Shown here: piece after piece, positions 34,372 to 44,197 of the stretch
Numbering within the stretch: the stretch's first letter is position 1
How the letters are laid out: each line of letters begins with the position of its first letter
Assembly (NCBI RefSeq): GCF_022288725.1
Contig: NZ_JAKNTA010000010.1
Location: forward strand, 130,398 to 194,397
From: Kitasatospora sp. A2-31
GTDB taxonomy: Bacteria; Actinomycetota; Actinomycetes; Streptomycetales; Streptomycetaceae
Reading direction: 5' to 3'
DNA: 64,000 nucleotides
The notes under the pieces: generated by a model
What the model saw: the letters and a program-made list of their open reading frames with translations, nothing else
Databases searched by the model: none
What the model was told of the DNA's origin: nothing
Translations under genes and position numbers: made by a program

Positions 34372-37300
34372 TCACACGTCCGGTCGCCCGGCCGCGCCGC
34401 CGAGGTGCGCCTCGATCTCACGGCGCCCGGCGGCCACCGCGTCCCGCTGCTCCCGGTGGGCCCCGGGACGGATCCGGTCGAGCTCCACGTGGAGCTCCTC
34501 CGCCTCGGAGAGCAGCGCCAGCGCCTCGGCGAACTCCTCGTACGCGCTGCGATACCCCGCCGCCAGAACCAGTGCGTGCGCCGCGGGCAGGCCGAAGGCA
34601 CCGACGTCCTGCGCGGCGAGGCCCCGGAACATCTCGACCGACTCCACGATCACCGCGCGACCTACGTCGTGCCGTTCGGGGGTACCGCCGAGACGCGCGG
34701 CCAGCGCGTACAGGGCCTCGGCGAGGACGGGCTCGAAGACCGCCGGATCGGCCGCCGCCAGCGGCCGGAGGGCGCCGATCGCCTCTTCGGTGGCCGCCAC
34801 GGACTCCTCCGGACGCTCCAGCTCCCACAGGCACGCGGCGAGGCCGGTGACGGCATAGGCCCATGTGTCGGCCATCGACGAGTCGGTGACCACCAGCCCG
34901 CGGAGCAACCGTACCGCCTCCTCCAACACCCCGACGGCCTCCGCGAACCGTCCGGGCTCCGCCAGCTTCGTCCCCAGGCTTGTGAGCGCCATTACGAACC
35001 GGTCGTCGAACAACCCTGGCCGTTCGGCCACCAGGCCGCGGTAGATCCGCACCGACTCCTCGGCGGGGGCGCGCCAGTCCTCGTCCGGGCCCGCCTCCCA
35101 GCGCAGGTTCGCCAGACAGGCCAGCACTCCGGCGTGCTCGTGCTCGAAGGCGGGGCTGGTCTGGGCCAGTTGTCGGTAGAGCCCGGCGGCCTCCTCCGCT
35201 GCGGCGCTCGCATCCCCGCCCCGGCCGAGACCCGGCAGGGCGCCGGCCAGGTGCGCGAGCGCCAGTGCACGTCCGCGCGTCCGGTCGTCCCCCGGCCGAG
35301 GCCGCCGGTAGATCTCCAGGGCCTGCTCCACGGCACGTACCCCGTCCACCGGCCGGCCCGCCCCGCGCAGCCGCACACCCAGGTTGAACAGTGAGACGGC
35401 GTAGTCCTGTTCGTGGACGGCCGGCAGCTCCGCGGCGAGTTCGCGCCGGATCTCCACCGCCTCCTCCATCCGGGCCAGCGCGGTGTCCTGGTCCCCTGCG
35501 TCGGACCAGTGGTTGGCGAGGTTGTGCAGTGCCATCGCCAACTGGGGGCGCAGCACCGTCGGCCGGTCGGCGGCCGTGCGCCGCCGGTAGATCTCCACCG
35601 CCTTGGCCACTGCGACCAGCGCCTCCGGCCAACGGCCCAGGTCTGACAGGAAGTTGCCGAGGTTGGAGAGGGCGAGGGCGAGGTCGGGCTCGTGCACGGA
35701 CGGGTTGTCCGGAACGAGCCGGCGCAGGATGGCCACCGCCTCCTGCTCCGCGGCCAGCGCCTCCGGCCACCGGCCCAGATCCGAGAACCGGGCGCCGAGG
35801 CTGATCAGTACGTCGGCGAGATTGGACTCGTACACAGCGGGGCTGCTCGCAGCCAGGCGGCGCATGGTGTCCACGGCCTCCTGCTGGCACTGCAGCGCCT
35901 CCTCCCACTTCCCTCTCTCGGCCAGCCGGTTGCCGAGGTTCAGCAGGCCCCGGGCCAGTCCCCGGGCATGGGTGGCCGGGTCGAGGCCGGTCAACCGGCG
36001 GTCGATCGCCACGGCCTCCCGGGCCGCTTCGAGCGAGTCCTCCGCCCGGCCCACCTCGGACAGCCGCAGCCCGAAGTTGTTCAGCGTCCCGGCGAGGTCC
36101 TCCAGTGCCCCGGAATCGGTGGGCTCGGCGTCGCTCAGCTCCCGGGCGATCCGCACCGCGGCCTCGGCCACAGCCAGGCCCTCGTCCCATCGGCCCACCT
36201 CGGACAGGTGGATGCCGAGGTTGGTCAACGACCGGGCCCAGGCCGCCCGGGCCTCCCGGTCGGCATCGCCGTGGCGCTCCAGGAGCGCGACCGCCGCCCG
36301 GCCCTCGGCCACCGCCCCGTGCAGGTCGCCGGCCCGCGCGAGGCAGGACGCCAGGTAGTCGCGGGCCCGACCGAGCAGCGGCTCGAACGCGGCGGGGTCG
36401 TCGGCCACCCGCAGACGCAGTCCCTCGATCCGCTCGCGGATGAGCCGCAGCGCGAGCGGGGCGACGATCCGCGCCGGATCGGCGAGGGCCAGCGCGGCCG
36501 GGCGCAGCGCGTCGAAGTGCAGGGGGGTCTGGTCGAGCGCGGCGTTCAGGGCGTCCAGCACGTCCCGGGAGGGCGCCTGCCGGTCGTTGTCGTAGTGGGC
36601 CACCGCCGCCCGGGCGAGTACGGTGACGAGCTGGCCCTGCTGGTCGGGCGTGGCGGCGGCCAGCACGGCCGGCAGCGTCACTCCACCGCGGACGACCCGG
36701 TCGGAGGCATGGAACTCGGCCACCCGGTCCGGCTGGAGGGAACCCCAGAACCGGTCGGGGGCGGGCGGGTAGAGCCGGGCGAGCCACTGAACGGCCGCGC
36801 GGCGCTTCTCGGCCGGCAGTTCCGGCACCGCCGCCACCACGGCCAGCGCCTCGTCCATGTCCGCGGCCCCGCACAGCGCCGCGACGGCCACCAGGTCCTT
36901 GATCGTGTCCCCGAGGTCCAGCCGGAACGCGGGCGCCTTGGCGCTCTCGTGCCAGAACCGCCCCTCGTGGGCCTGCAGGATCCCCTCGGCGCCTTCGCCG
37001 GCGGCCACCGGCACCGGCCTCGGTCCGTTCTGCAACAGCGTCGCCAGGGCCGTCATCTGGAGTGTGAGGGCGTTGTCGTAGCGCGGGCCGTCGAGGCCGT
37101 CCAGCGGCTCCACGGTGGCGGCCAGCTCGGCCCACGGGTGGCTGGGGAGGCCGGGGACCGCGGGCAGCAACCGGGCGAGGTGGCCCGCCGCGTCCCGGAA
37201 CGCCTCCAGGCGCTCCTCCTTCGGCCCGCCGCGGGGCACCAGCGGCCCGAGCGGCATGACCACCGCGGTGTTGAGGACGCTCCTGGTGCGGTAGTCGGCG

Positions 37301-38496
37301 GTCAGGGTGTCGGTCCGCCACTCACCGTCGGCGCGGGCGATCAGCAGCAGCCTGACCCGGTGCCGCGACTCCTGGAGGAAGGCGGTGACCTCCCGGACCA
37401 GCTCGGGCCGGGTCTCGGCGTAGTCGACGACCAGGAGCATCGGCAGCTCGGTCTCCAGGACGTCGAGGGTGTAGGGAACGCCGTCCCGGAGGCGGGGGTC
37501 CAGGTGCCCGGTCACCCAACCGGTGTGCGCCAGGTCCGTCGTCAGCTGCCGGGCCAGCCGGCTCTTGCCCTGCCCGCCGGGGCCGACCAGCACCCGGGCG
37601 GAGAGCGCCGCCCGGCCCTCCGTGCACCAGGCGGTCAGCTCGGCGAGCTCCGCCTCCCGGCCGTGGAACGGCACCGCCTCGGCGTCCGCCCGCAGCAGGC
37701 CCGCCGGCGAGTCCAGACGGCGCTCGACGGCCGCCGGGCTCAGGACCCGCTGCCGCCCCGCGGTGGGTTCCACGGGCTCCAGCACCGGTGTCCACCCGCC
37801 GCTGTGCCGCTCGATCAAGCCACGGAACGCCGCGTCCGCGAGCAGGAGGGAAACGGGGGTGGCGGTCAGCCGGACGCCGCCGACCGACCGGCGGTCCTCG
37901 CAGACGACCCCGCACAGCAGGTCACCGGCGCGGACCGCCGCGCCCGACATCCCCCGCCACGGCGAGCCCTCCTCGCCCGCGGGCGGGGCGTACGTGGAGA
38001 AGATCTCGTAGCGGCGGGCGAGCGAACCGGTCCGCGGGCTGACCTCCCCGGGCAGCCCCTCGTCGACGCGTTGCCCGTTCGCCCCGTCTTTCTGATGGCG
38101 TGGGTAACCGACCATCGAGACGTCGTACGGCCTGGAGCCGATGAAGTGGCCCCAGCGCTGCGGCGGCCGGTCGGTGAGGTCCGACAGGGACTCGGGCACG
38201 GACCAGGCGTCGTCCCGATCGACCTCGATCAGTGCCGCGTCGATCACTTCGTCGTACCGGTACCACCGCACGGTGGCGGGGAGGCCCCGCACCGCCGGAG
38301 CGGTCCACGGTCCGTCGAGCGGACGGGGCACGGGCCGCTCCACCGTGACCGTTCCGGGTGCCGGGCCCTTGCGGGTCCCGAGGACGTGAGCGGCCGTCAG
38401 GACCAGCCGGGGTCCCACGAGGTAGCCCGTGCCGAAGTCCGCCCCGCTCTCGCCGGGCGCGTACCGCCGCACCTGCACGACCCGATCGTCTTCCAT
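34372..38496 (-). CDS. Trypsin-like protease/P-loop NTPase/TPR protein (unit B)
   Basis: A 1374-residue multidomain protein. Residues 1-230 are a trypsin-like protease with triad H37 (LTAAHVLG), D86 (IDAALIEVD) and S184 (RGMSGAAV). After VPFHGREAELAEL (about 275-287) comes a P-loop NTPase with Walker A GPGGQGKS at 305-312 and Walker B LLVVDYAE near 358, of the STAND/NACHT kind. From about 640 to the end TPR-like repeats with a period of about 46 residues occur (NLGNRLAERGKWEEALQ, NLGNFLSDLGRWPEALV). No signal peptide or membrane segment. The layout matches actinobacterial conflict-system proteins in which ligand sensing by the repeats activates the protease. Preceded by a trypco2-like gene, 36 bases upstream. 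GGAGGAGAGG ribosome-binding site. Confidence 0.88.
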   Translation of the reverse strand: MEDDRVVQVRRYAPGESGADFGTGYLVGPRLVLTAAHVLGTRKGPAPGTVTVERPVPRPLDGPWTAPAVRGLPATVRWYRYDEVIDAALIEVDRDDAWSVPESLSDLTDRPPQRWGHFIGSRPYDVSMVGYPRHQKDGANGQRVDEGLPGEVSPRTGSLARRYEIFSTYAPPAGEEGSPWRGMSGAAVRAGDLLCGVVCEDRRSVGGVRLTATPVSLLLADAAFRGLIERHSGGWTPVLEPVEPTAGRQRVLSPAAVERRLDSPAGLLRADAEAVPFHGREAELAELTAWCTEGRAALSARVLVGPGGQGKSRLARQLTTDLAHTGWVTGHLDPRLRDGVPYTLDVLETELPMLLVVDYAETRPELVREVTAFLQESRHRVRLLLIARADGEWRTDTLTADYRTRSVLNTAVVMPLGPLVPRGGPKEERLEAFRDAAGHLARLLPAVPGLPSHPWAELAATVEPLDGLDGPRYDNALTLQMTALATLLQNGPRPVPVAAGEGAEGILQAHEGRFWHESAKAPAFRLDLGDTIKDLVAVAALCGAADMDEALAVVAAVPELPAEKRRAAVQWLARLYPPAPDRFWGSLQPDRVAEFHASDRVVRGGVTLPAVLAAATPDQQGQLVTVLARAAVAHYDNDRQAPSRDVLDALNAALDQTPLHFDALRPAALALADPARIVAPLALRLIRERIEGLRLRVADDPAAFEPLLGRARDYLASCLARAGDLHGAVAEGRAAVALLERHGDADREARAAWARSLTNLGIHLSEVGRWDEGLAVAEAAVRIARELSDAEPTDSGALEDLAGTLNNFGLRLSEVGRAEDSLEAAREAVAIDRRLTGLDPATHARGLARGLLNLGNRLAERGKWEEALQCQQEAVDTMRRLAASSPAVYESNLADVLISLGARFSDLGRWPEALAAEQEAVAILRRLVPDNPSVHEPDLALALSNLGNFLSDLGRWPEALVAVAKAVEIYRRRTAADRPTVLRPQLAMALHNLANHWSDAGDQDTALARMEEAVEIRRELAAELPAVHEQDYAVSLFNLGVRLRGAGRPVDGVRAVEQALEIYRRPRPGDDRTRGRALALAHLAGALPGLGRGGDASAAAEEAAGLYRQLAQTSPAFEHEHAGVLACLANLRWEAGPDEDWRAPAEESVRIYRGLVAERPGLFDDRFVMALTSLGTKLAEPGRFAEAVGVLEEAVRLLRGLVVTDSSMADTWAYAVTGLAACLWELERPEESVAATEEAIGALRPLAAADPAVFEPVLAEALYALAARLGGTPERHDVGRAVIVESVEMFRGLAAQDVGAFGLPAAHALVLAAGYRSAYEEFAEALALLSEAEELHVELDRIRPGAHREQRDAVAAGRREIEAHLGGAAGRPDV

Positions 38497-38532
38497 CCTC
38501 TCCTCCCCCTACGATCCGCATCCGGTTCCCTG

Positions 38533-38856
38533 CTACTCCTTGTCGCCGACCCTGACCGGCCCGTCGTCCGACGCCCGCGGCTGCAACCGGACCGTCACCT
38601 TGTGGGTGGACTTCGCGGCCTTCTCGGCCTTACCGCCCAGGCTGACGACGCTGAAGCGCAGCCCGGCGTCGGCGCCCCGGGTGCGGGTCAGCTCCATACC
38701 GAGCTCCAGGGTGATCTCGCCGAGGCCGAACACCACACCCTGGCTGCCCCGGCCGTCGGGGTGGTTGAGGCGACCCTGCGCCTCGGCGATCTGACCGCGC
38801 AGCAGCGCGATCGCGTCCGCGAGATCCAGCCGGTCCTCGTCGGGGGTGTTGCCCAT
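38533..38856 (-). CDS. Trypsin-co-occurring domain protein (trypco2-like), unit B
   Basis: A 107-residue protein: an N-terminal helix LDLADAIALLRGQIAEAQGR followed by beta strands (GVVFGLGEITLELGMEL, FSVVSLGGKAEK, HKVTVRLQPRA). This is the shape of trypco2 proteins, which are found next to trypsin/NTPase proteins in actinomycetes. Its partner is the protease/NTPase gene 36 bases downstream. A second, related protein sits before the other protease gene at 43676. It may be a regulator, adaptor or substrate of the protease; unproven. AAAGGACAC ribosome-binding site. Confidence 0.78.
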   Translation of the reverse strand: MGNTPDEDRLDLADAIALLRGQIAEAQGRLNHPDGRGSQGVVFGLGEITLELGMELTRTRGADAGLRFSVVSLGGKAEKAAKSTHKVTVRLQPRASDDGPVRVGDKE

Positions 38857-38941
38857 CGCTGTGTCCTTTCGATTCGTCGGGTCCCGGATGCACCGGGCAC
38901 GTTCTGGGTGGGGTCCCGGGTCGGCCGGGCGCCCCGGTCGC

Positions 38942-41900
38942 TCACTCCGGCCGCTCCAGGCGAGCCGTCAGCCGGTCGCGCAGCTCCGCCGCCTTGGGAA
39001 GCCCCCGCGCCACCAGGGCGGGTTCGCGGGCCGCCCGGCCCTCCATGAGGACGATCGCCTCGTCCACTGCGGTGAGGGCCTCGCCGAGCCTCACGTCGGC
39101 CAGCAGCCGGACCTTGGCCTGGACGAGAAGTGCGCCCGCCAGCAGCACGTCCGTCAGGGCGTGGTCCTCGGCGAGGTTCCGACGGGCGAGCTCCACCGCT
39201 TCCTCGGCGGTCGCCAGTGCCTCCTCGGTGCGCCCGGACTGTGCGAGGCAGAGGGCGAGGGTGGGCAGGGCTCTGGCCAGATTCGGCCCGTAGACGTCCG
39301 GCTCGGTCGCTGCGAGGCGCTCGCAGAGCCGGATGGCCTCCTCGGCCTCGGCGAGCGCTCCGGGATGCGGGGGTTCGGCCTCCGCCCGGCACTGGGCAAG
39401 GGCGATCAGTGCGTCGGCCAGGACGTTCTCGTAGGCCTCGATCCCGGCGCCCATGACGGCCCGGCCGGCCGCCACCGCCTGTTCCAGCACCCTCAACGCC
39501 CCCGCCGGGTCGCCGAACTCGGCCAGGAGGCTGCCGTGCATGGTCAGTACCATCGCGGTTCCGGCATGGTGGATCGGCGAGGTCTCCGGGAACTGCCGGA
39601 ACGCGGCAGCCGCCTCGGTGAGCGCGGCCACCGCCTCGCCACCACGGCCGGCCGCCCAGCTCAGCATCGCCCGGCTGGTGAGGACCGAAGCCCAGCCCGG
39701 ACCATAGGCGGCCCGCTCCGTCTCCGGCAGCCCCCGCCATAGCGCCACGGCCTCCTCCACCTGCTCGAGCGCCTCGCTCCGGCGGTTCGCCTGCATCAGC
39801 AGGTTGCCCAGGTTGCCCAGAGACTCGGCGAGCGCGATCCGCGCGGCGGCGGTGTCCGTCTCCTTCCAGATCCGACGACGAAGCCCCACCAACTCCTCCG
39901 TGGCGGTCATCGCCTGCGGGAGACGGCCCGTGCGGCCGAGCTGAATGGCGAACAGCTGGAGCGTGTCGATCAGTGACGGCCCGTGCCGGACGGGGTCGAG
40001 CTCCGCCAGTCGGCGGCGCGCCGACACGATCGCCGCTACGGCCGCCAGCGCCTCGGTCGACCGTCTCGCGAGCATCAGCAGCTCGCTGAGCAGGCCCAGC
40101 AGGAAGGCCGAATCGGGCAAGGCCGCGGTCGATCGGGCCGCCTCCACGGCCTCCAGCGCGAGCGGGACGCTCTCCTCCATCCGGCCCAGGTCCCGCAGGC
40201 AGTAGGACTGGTGGGTAAGGGCGCGGGCGAGATCGAGTCCGAATGCTGCGGGGTTGGCAGCGGCCAGCTCGCGGCTGACGGCAACGGCCTCTTCGACCAC
40301 CGCGAGCGCCTCGGCGGTCCGCCCGGCGGCCAGGAGGACGGTGCCGAGTGTGTCCCGGCACCGGGCCAGCCCGGGACGTACCGCGTCGGCGCGGCCGTCC
40401 GACAGCGACCGGTAGATGCGCGAGGCCAGCTGCAGGGCTTCGACGGCCTCGTCTACCCGGCCGACCGTGCCGAGGCGGCTCCCCAGGGACGACAGGACCT
40501 TCGCGTAGTCCTCGGCGAACGCCTCGGGGAAGTCCTGGTCGAGTCTGCGGTAGAGCTCGGCGGACTCTTCCGCCACGCGAAGCGCCTCCTCCACGTCGCC
40601 GGCGTCCGCAAGCTCGTCCGCCTGGCTGTGCAGGGCCATGGCCAGATCCTGCGTGTGAGCGACGGGTCCCGCTGCGGCCAGCTCCCGGTACAGGACGACC
40701 GACTCCTCGATACGGGCGAGCGCCTCACTGCCGCGGCCGACCGCTCTCAACCGGACGGCGAGGGCGTTGAGACCCAGCGCCAGATCCGCCCCGTACTCGG
40801 CCGGGCGCCGGTCGGCGAGCCGGCGCCGGATGATCATCGCCTCCTCGATCGTCTCCAGGGCCTCCTGCATCCGGCCCATGGCTCCCAGGGCGCTCGACAG
40901 TGTGCCCAGGACCACGGCAAGCTGGGGCCGGTGGGCGTCCGGTCGGCGTTCGGCCAGCGGCCGGAGCAACTCGACCGCTTCCTGACTCCGCTCCAACGCC
41001 CCCTCGCGGCGTCCCTCGGCCGAGCAGCAGACGGCCAGGTTGTTCAGGTCCAGGGCGAGATCCGCCAGAGCCTCCTCGTCGCCTGCGCGCGCCAGGTGCC
41101 GCTGGCGCGCCACGACCTCCTCCATGGTCGCCAACGCCTCCCGGCCGAAGCCGAGCCGCCCCTGTCGGACGGCCAGGGTCGCCAGGGAACGCAACAGATG
41201 AGCCGGATTCTCGGCGGCGCCGGCTGTGTCCAGCTTCCGGAAGATGCCGACGGCCTCCTCGGCCGCTTCCAGCGCGTCCTGGCGCCTGCCCAACTTCCCG
41301 AGCACCGCTGCCCGGTTGTTGAGCCCGGCCGCCAGCCCGTTCCACGCCCGTACACCATGCGGATCCTCCATGCCCCGGGCCTGCGCCAGCGGGCGCAGCA
41401 GCTCGACGGCCGAATCGCCGTGGACCAGCGCCTCGGCCTCCGCACCGACCGCGTTGAGGTTCCTGGACAGGTCGCGGAGATCGCCGGCGAGGGCCAGTGT
41501 CTCCTCAGGACCACCGACACCTCGTGCGCGGCGGATCTCGACCAGCCGCCGGAGGAGCTCGACGGCCCAGGGGCCGAGGTTGTAGGAGAAGTCCGGGACG
41601 GCCGCGGCCCATACCGCCAGGTCCTCGGCACCGGTGGACGGCGCGTCGAGCAGGTTCCGCAGACCGTCCAGGATCGGCTCGGGCTCCTCGACCTGGGTGG
41701 CCACGGCGATCGCGGGCAGCGCCAGCACGTCCGCGTGGCCGCCGCACAGCCCGGCGAGCAACGGGGCCAGCCGGTCGCGCAGCGGGCGGTGGTGGGCGGC
41801 GCGGGCGAGGAGCGTGAGGAAGCGTTCCGCCTCGGCCCGGTCGATGCCCTCGACCAGCGCCGGGACGAGGCGTCGGCGCTCCAGGACGTGCTCGCCGACG

Positions 41901-43624
41901 AACCGCTCCGCGAGCCGGTCCGGTTGCAGGCTCCCCCACGGCCGGCGGCCGGTGCCGTCCGGCGGGTACAGCTTGGCGATCCACCCGTCCACGGTGTCCA
42001 GAAGGTGGTCGGGCAGGGAGGGCACTCGGCGCAGGACGGCGTCGGCCCGCTCGTAGTCGTCCGCTCCCAGCAGGGTCGCGGCCGCCAGGGCGTCCTTGAA
42101 GGCCAGGTACCCGGGTTCCTCCTCACCCTGCTTCAGCGTGAGGCGCCAGTACTGGGACTCGTGCACGAGCAGTCGCGTCTCGACGTCGTCCGGGTCGGCG
42201 GACGCCGAGCCCGCGGTGGCCGGCATGCCCTCGTCCAACAGGTCGGCCAGGGCGGTCATGTGCAGGGTCAGGACGTTGTCGAAGCCGGCCCGGCCCAGGT
42301 CCGGCAGGGGCAGCCCGGCGGCCAGGTCCCGCCACTTCGGGCCGGAGCACCCGCGCACGTGCGGGAGATTCCGGGCGAACGCTTCCGCGGCCCGGCGGTA
42401 CAACGCCGCCCGCTCGGCCTTGTCCGCCGCCAGGGGCGGCAGTTCCACCACGGGCGCGCGGCGCAGCAGGTCCGCGGCGGCGCCGCCGGCGGTGCGGGCG
42501 TGCTTCCACCAGTGCCCGGCCGTCCGGGCGATCAGCACAAGCTTGAACGGCACCTGCCGTTCCCGGACCGTCCCGAGGAGCAGCGCCAGCTGGTCCACCC
42601 TGGCCTCGGCGTAGTCGAGTACCACCAGCAGCGGGCCGGTCGTCTCCCGCAGCCTCTTCAGCGAGGGCTCGTCCAGCGGGACGGTGGGTCGCAACCAGAC
42701 CACCGTCCACGGCAGCCGGTCCGGATCGTCGTCCGGCTTCGGCTCTGCGGTCAGGCGCCGGCCCAGCTCACGAACGAGACGGGTCTTGCCCTGGCCCCCG
42801 GGGCCGTGCAGCAGCCAGCTGCCGAAGCCGTCCTGGCGGCACCAGGTGACCAGCTCGTCCAGCAGTGGTCCGCGGCCGTGGAAGCCGACGACCTGCCGCT
42901 CGGCCTGGAGCAGTGCGGTCGGCGAACCGTTCGGACTGGCGACGTCGACGGCCTCGCCGCCGACCAGGTCGGCGAACTCGGCCGGCTCGAGGGCGAGCGA
43001 GTCGGCGCCGTACCGCTTCAGCGCCGCCCGGAAGCCGTCGTCGCGGTGCAGCATGTACGCGGGCACGACCTGCACCTCGCCGTGGCCGAAGTGGCGGCTC
43101 TCCGAGACGACGACACCGATCACCATCGTGCCGGAGACCACCACACCGCCCGAGAGGCCGCCCCACGGCTGCCCCGGTCGGCCGACCCAGCCGGGCGGGG
43201 TGCCCTCCAGGTTCATCACGTACCGGTTGCCGACGAGGCCGCTACCCGGGTTGATCCACCCGGCCAGGTGCCGGTTCTCGTTGAACTCGGGATCGTCCTG
43301 GGCCGCGTCCGGCACGCCCTGCGTCTCGCACGGGTGAGCCGGCAGCGAGGTCGCGAGCCTCCCCCATCGGGTCGACGCGCTCCTGGGCGGGCACCACCGC
43401 TCGTCCGTGACCTCCACCAGGGCGGCGTCGTCACGGCCGCCGCTCCGGCCGCGCCACACCACTCGGCCGCGATACGTCGCTCCCCCGCCCGGGCGGTACA
43501 GCTCCACCGTCTCCGCCTCGCGGACGACGTGGGCCGAGGTCAGGACCAACCGGCGCCCGACCACGTAGCCGGATCCGTAGCCGTCCTCCGGCCCTTCGAC
43601 CGCCACCACGCGATCCCGCTCCAC
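38942..43624 (-). CDS. Trypsin-like protease/P-loop NTPase/TPR protein (unit A)
   Basis: A 1560-residue homologue of the protein at 34372. The protease triad is H32 (LTSAHVV), D66 (DDAALVEV) and S158 (GGLSGGVVV). VVGFHGRGPLLDELVTW leads to an NTPase with Walker A GPGGQGKT at 274-281 and LLVVLDYAE as Walker B. The C-terminal 900 residues are TPR-like repeats (NNLAVCCSAEGRREGAL, SLGNLGNLLMQANRRSEALE). GTG start after GGGGGGCTG. It follows a trypco2-like gene by 51 bases; the second unit begins 85 bases after its stop. Catalytic residues are intact in both copies, while the repeat arrays differ, as expected if they sense different ligands. Confidence 0.88.
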   Translation of the reverse strand: MERDRVVAVEGPEDGYGSGYVVGRRLVLTSAHVVREAETVELYRPGGGATYRGRVVWRGRSGGRDDAALVEVTDERWCPPRSASTRWGRLATSLPAHPCETQGVPDAAQDDPEFNENRHLAGWINPGSGLVGNRYVMNLEGTPPGWVGRPGQPWGGLSGGVVVSGTMVIGVVVSESRHFGHGEVQVVPAYMLHRDDGFRAALKRYGADSLALEPAEFADLVGGEAVDVASPNGSPTALLQAERQVVGFHGRGPLLDELVTWCRQDGFGSWLLHGPGGQGKTRLVRELGRRLTAEPKPDDDPDRLPWTVVWLRPTVPLDEPSLKRLRETTGPLLVVLDYAEARVDQLALLLGTVRERQVPFKLVLIARTAGHWWKHARTAGGAAADLLRRAPVVELPPLAADKAERAALYRRAAEAFARNLPHVRGCSGPKWRDLAAGLPLPDLGRAGFDNVLTLHMTALADLLDEGMPATAGSASADPDDVETRLLVHESQYWRLTLKQGEEEPGYLAFKDALAAATLLGADDYERADAVLRRVPSLPDHLLDTVDGWIAKLYPPDGTGRRPWGSLQPDRLAERFVGEHVLERRRLVPALVEGIDRAEAERFLTLLARAAHHRPLRDRLAPLLAGLCGGHADVLALPAIAVATQVEEPEPILDGLRNLLDAPSTGAEDLAVWAAAVPDFSYNLGPWAVELLRRLVEIRRARGVGGPEETLALAGDLRDLSRNLNAVGAEAEALVHGDSAVELLRPLAQARGMEDPHGVRAWNGLAAGLNNRAAVLGKLGRRQDALEAAEEAVGIFRKLDTAGAAENPAHLLRSLATLAVRQGRLGFGREALATMEEVVARQRHLARAGDEEALADLALDLNNLAVCCSAEGRREGALERSQEAVELLRPLAERRPDAHRPQLAVVLGTLSSALGAMGRMQEALETIEEAMIIRRRLADRRPAEYGADLALGLNALAVRLRAVGRGSEALARIEESVVLYRELAAAGPVAHTQDLAMALHSQADELADAGDVEEALRVAEESAELYRRLDQDFPEAFAEDYAKVLSSLGSRLGTVGRVDEAVEALQLASRIYRSLSDGRADAVRPGLARCRDTLGTVLLAAGRTAEALAVVEEAVAVSRELAAANPAAFGLDLARALTHQSYCLRDLGRMEESVPLALEAVEAARSTAALPDSAFLLGLLSELLMLARRSTEALAAVAAIVSARRRLAELDPVRHGPSLIDTLQLFAIQLGRTGRLPQAMTATEELVGLRRRIWKETDTAAARIALAESLGNLGNLLMQANRRSEALEQVEEAVALWRGLPETERAAYGPGWASVLTSRAMLSWAAGRGGEAVAALTEAAAAFRQFPETSPIHHAGTAMVLTMHGSLLAEFGDPAGALRVLEQAVAAGRAVMGAGIEAYENVLADALIALAQCRAEAEPPHPGALAEAEEAIRLCERLAATEPDVYGPNLARALPTLALCLAQSGRTEEALATAEEAVELARRNLAEDHALTDVLLAGALLVQAKVRLLADVRLGEALTAVDEAIVLMEGRAAREPALVARGLPKAAELRDRLTARLERPE

Positions 43625-43675
43625 CAGCCCCCCCTGCGACCGTTCCGTTCCGACCCCGCCCGGCTCCCGTGCCGA

Positions 43676-44023
43676 TCAGCCCGGCCGGTGTTCGGCCGTG
43701 TTCCCCGGGCCCTTCCGCCTGGGCGCCGCTCCGCGGATCAGCAGGTCCGCGCCGTCGGCGCTCCTCGGTGTCAGGGTGAACGAGACGCGGTGGGTACGTC
43801 CGCGGGAGACTCCGGCCCCCGCCTCGGCGGTCACCGCCCAGACCTTGAACTTACCCTTGGCGTTGGCGTCGGCCCGCAGCTCGACCTCGAACTCCATCTC
43901 CACCGGCCCGACCGTGAAGGCCAGGTCCTGGCCCGCGCCCCGGGCCGCGGCCTCCAGCAGTTCGTCCCGCACGGCCGCCACAGCGTCCGCCAGCCCGATG
44001 TCCACCTCATGTACTCCGTCCAT
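43676..44023 (-). CDS. Trypsin-co-occurring domain protein (trypco2-like), unit A
   Basis: A 115-residue protein with the same plan as the one at 38533: helix VDIGLADAVAAVRDELLEAA then strands (LAFTVGPVEMEFEVELR, KFKVWAVTAEAGAG, THRVSFTLTPR). The shared helix plus VG.VEMEFEVEL/ITLELGMEL pattern supports a common family. It is the first gene of the four-gene leftward block. The ribosome-binding site before ATG 44023 is weak (GATCCT); an in-frame GTG at 44008 is a possible alternative start. The C-terminal 15 residues are Arg/Pro-rich and probably disordered. Role unknown, likely tied to the protease/NTPase downstream. Confidence 0.75.
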   Translation of the reverse strand: MDGVHEVDIGLADAVAAVRDELLEAAARGAGQDLAFTVGPVEMEFEVELRADANAKGKFKVWAVTAEAGAGVSRGRTHRVSFTLTPRSADGADLLIRGAAPRRKGPGNTAEHRPG

Positions 44024-44197
44024 AGGATCATGCTTTCAGCCGACACCCTAGGAGGACTTGGTCGGCACGCGCAGGCGAACTGGCGAGCCAATGGCTGAAG
44101 TTGACGGGGTGTGCAGGCGCTGCAGGGGGCGCGATGGCGCGCCGGGGGCGCTCGGATGGCTACCGCGCGCCGGGTCGGGTGGCACGGTCGGCGGCGG
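44024..44197. other. Gap between trypco2 unit and LacI gene
   Basis: Must contain the promoter of the leftward trypco2/protease block and the 3' end of the LacI gene transcript. No consensus promoter or clear hairpin was identified. Confidence 0.35.

Noticed and set aside
39983..44098. Long open plus-strand frame opposite the large protease/NTPase gene
   Set aside because: Shadow frame with no domain; the minus strand shows protease triad, P-loop and TPR repeats.
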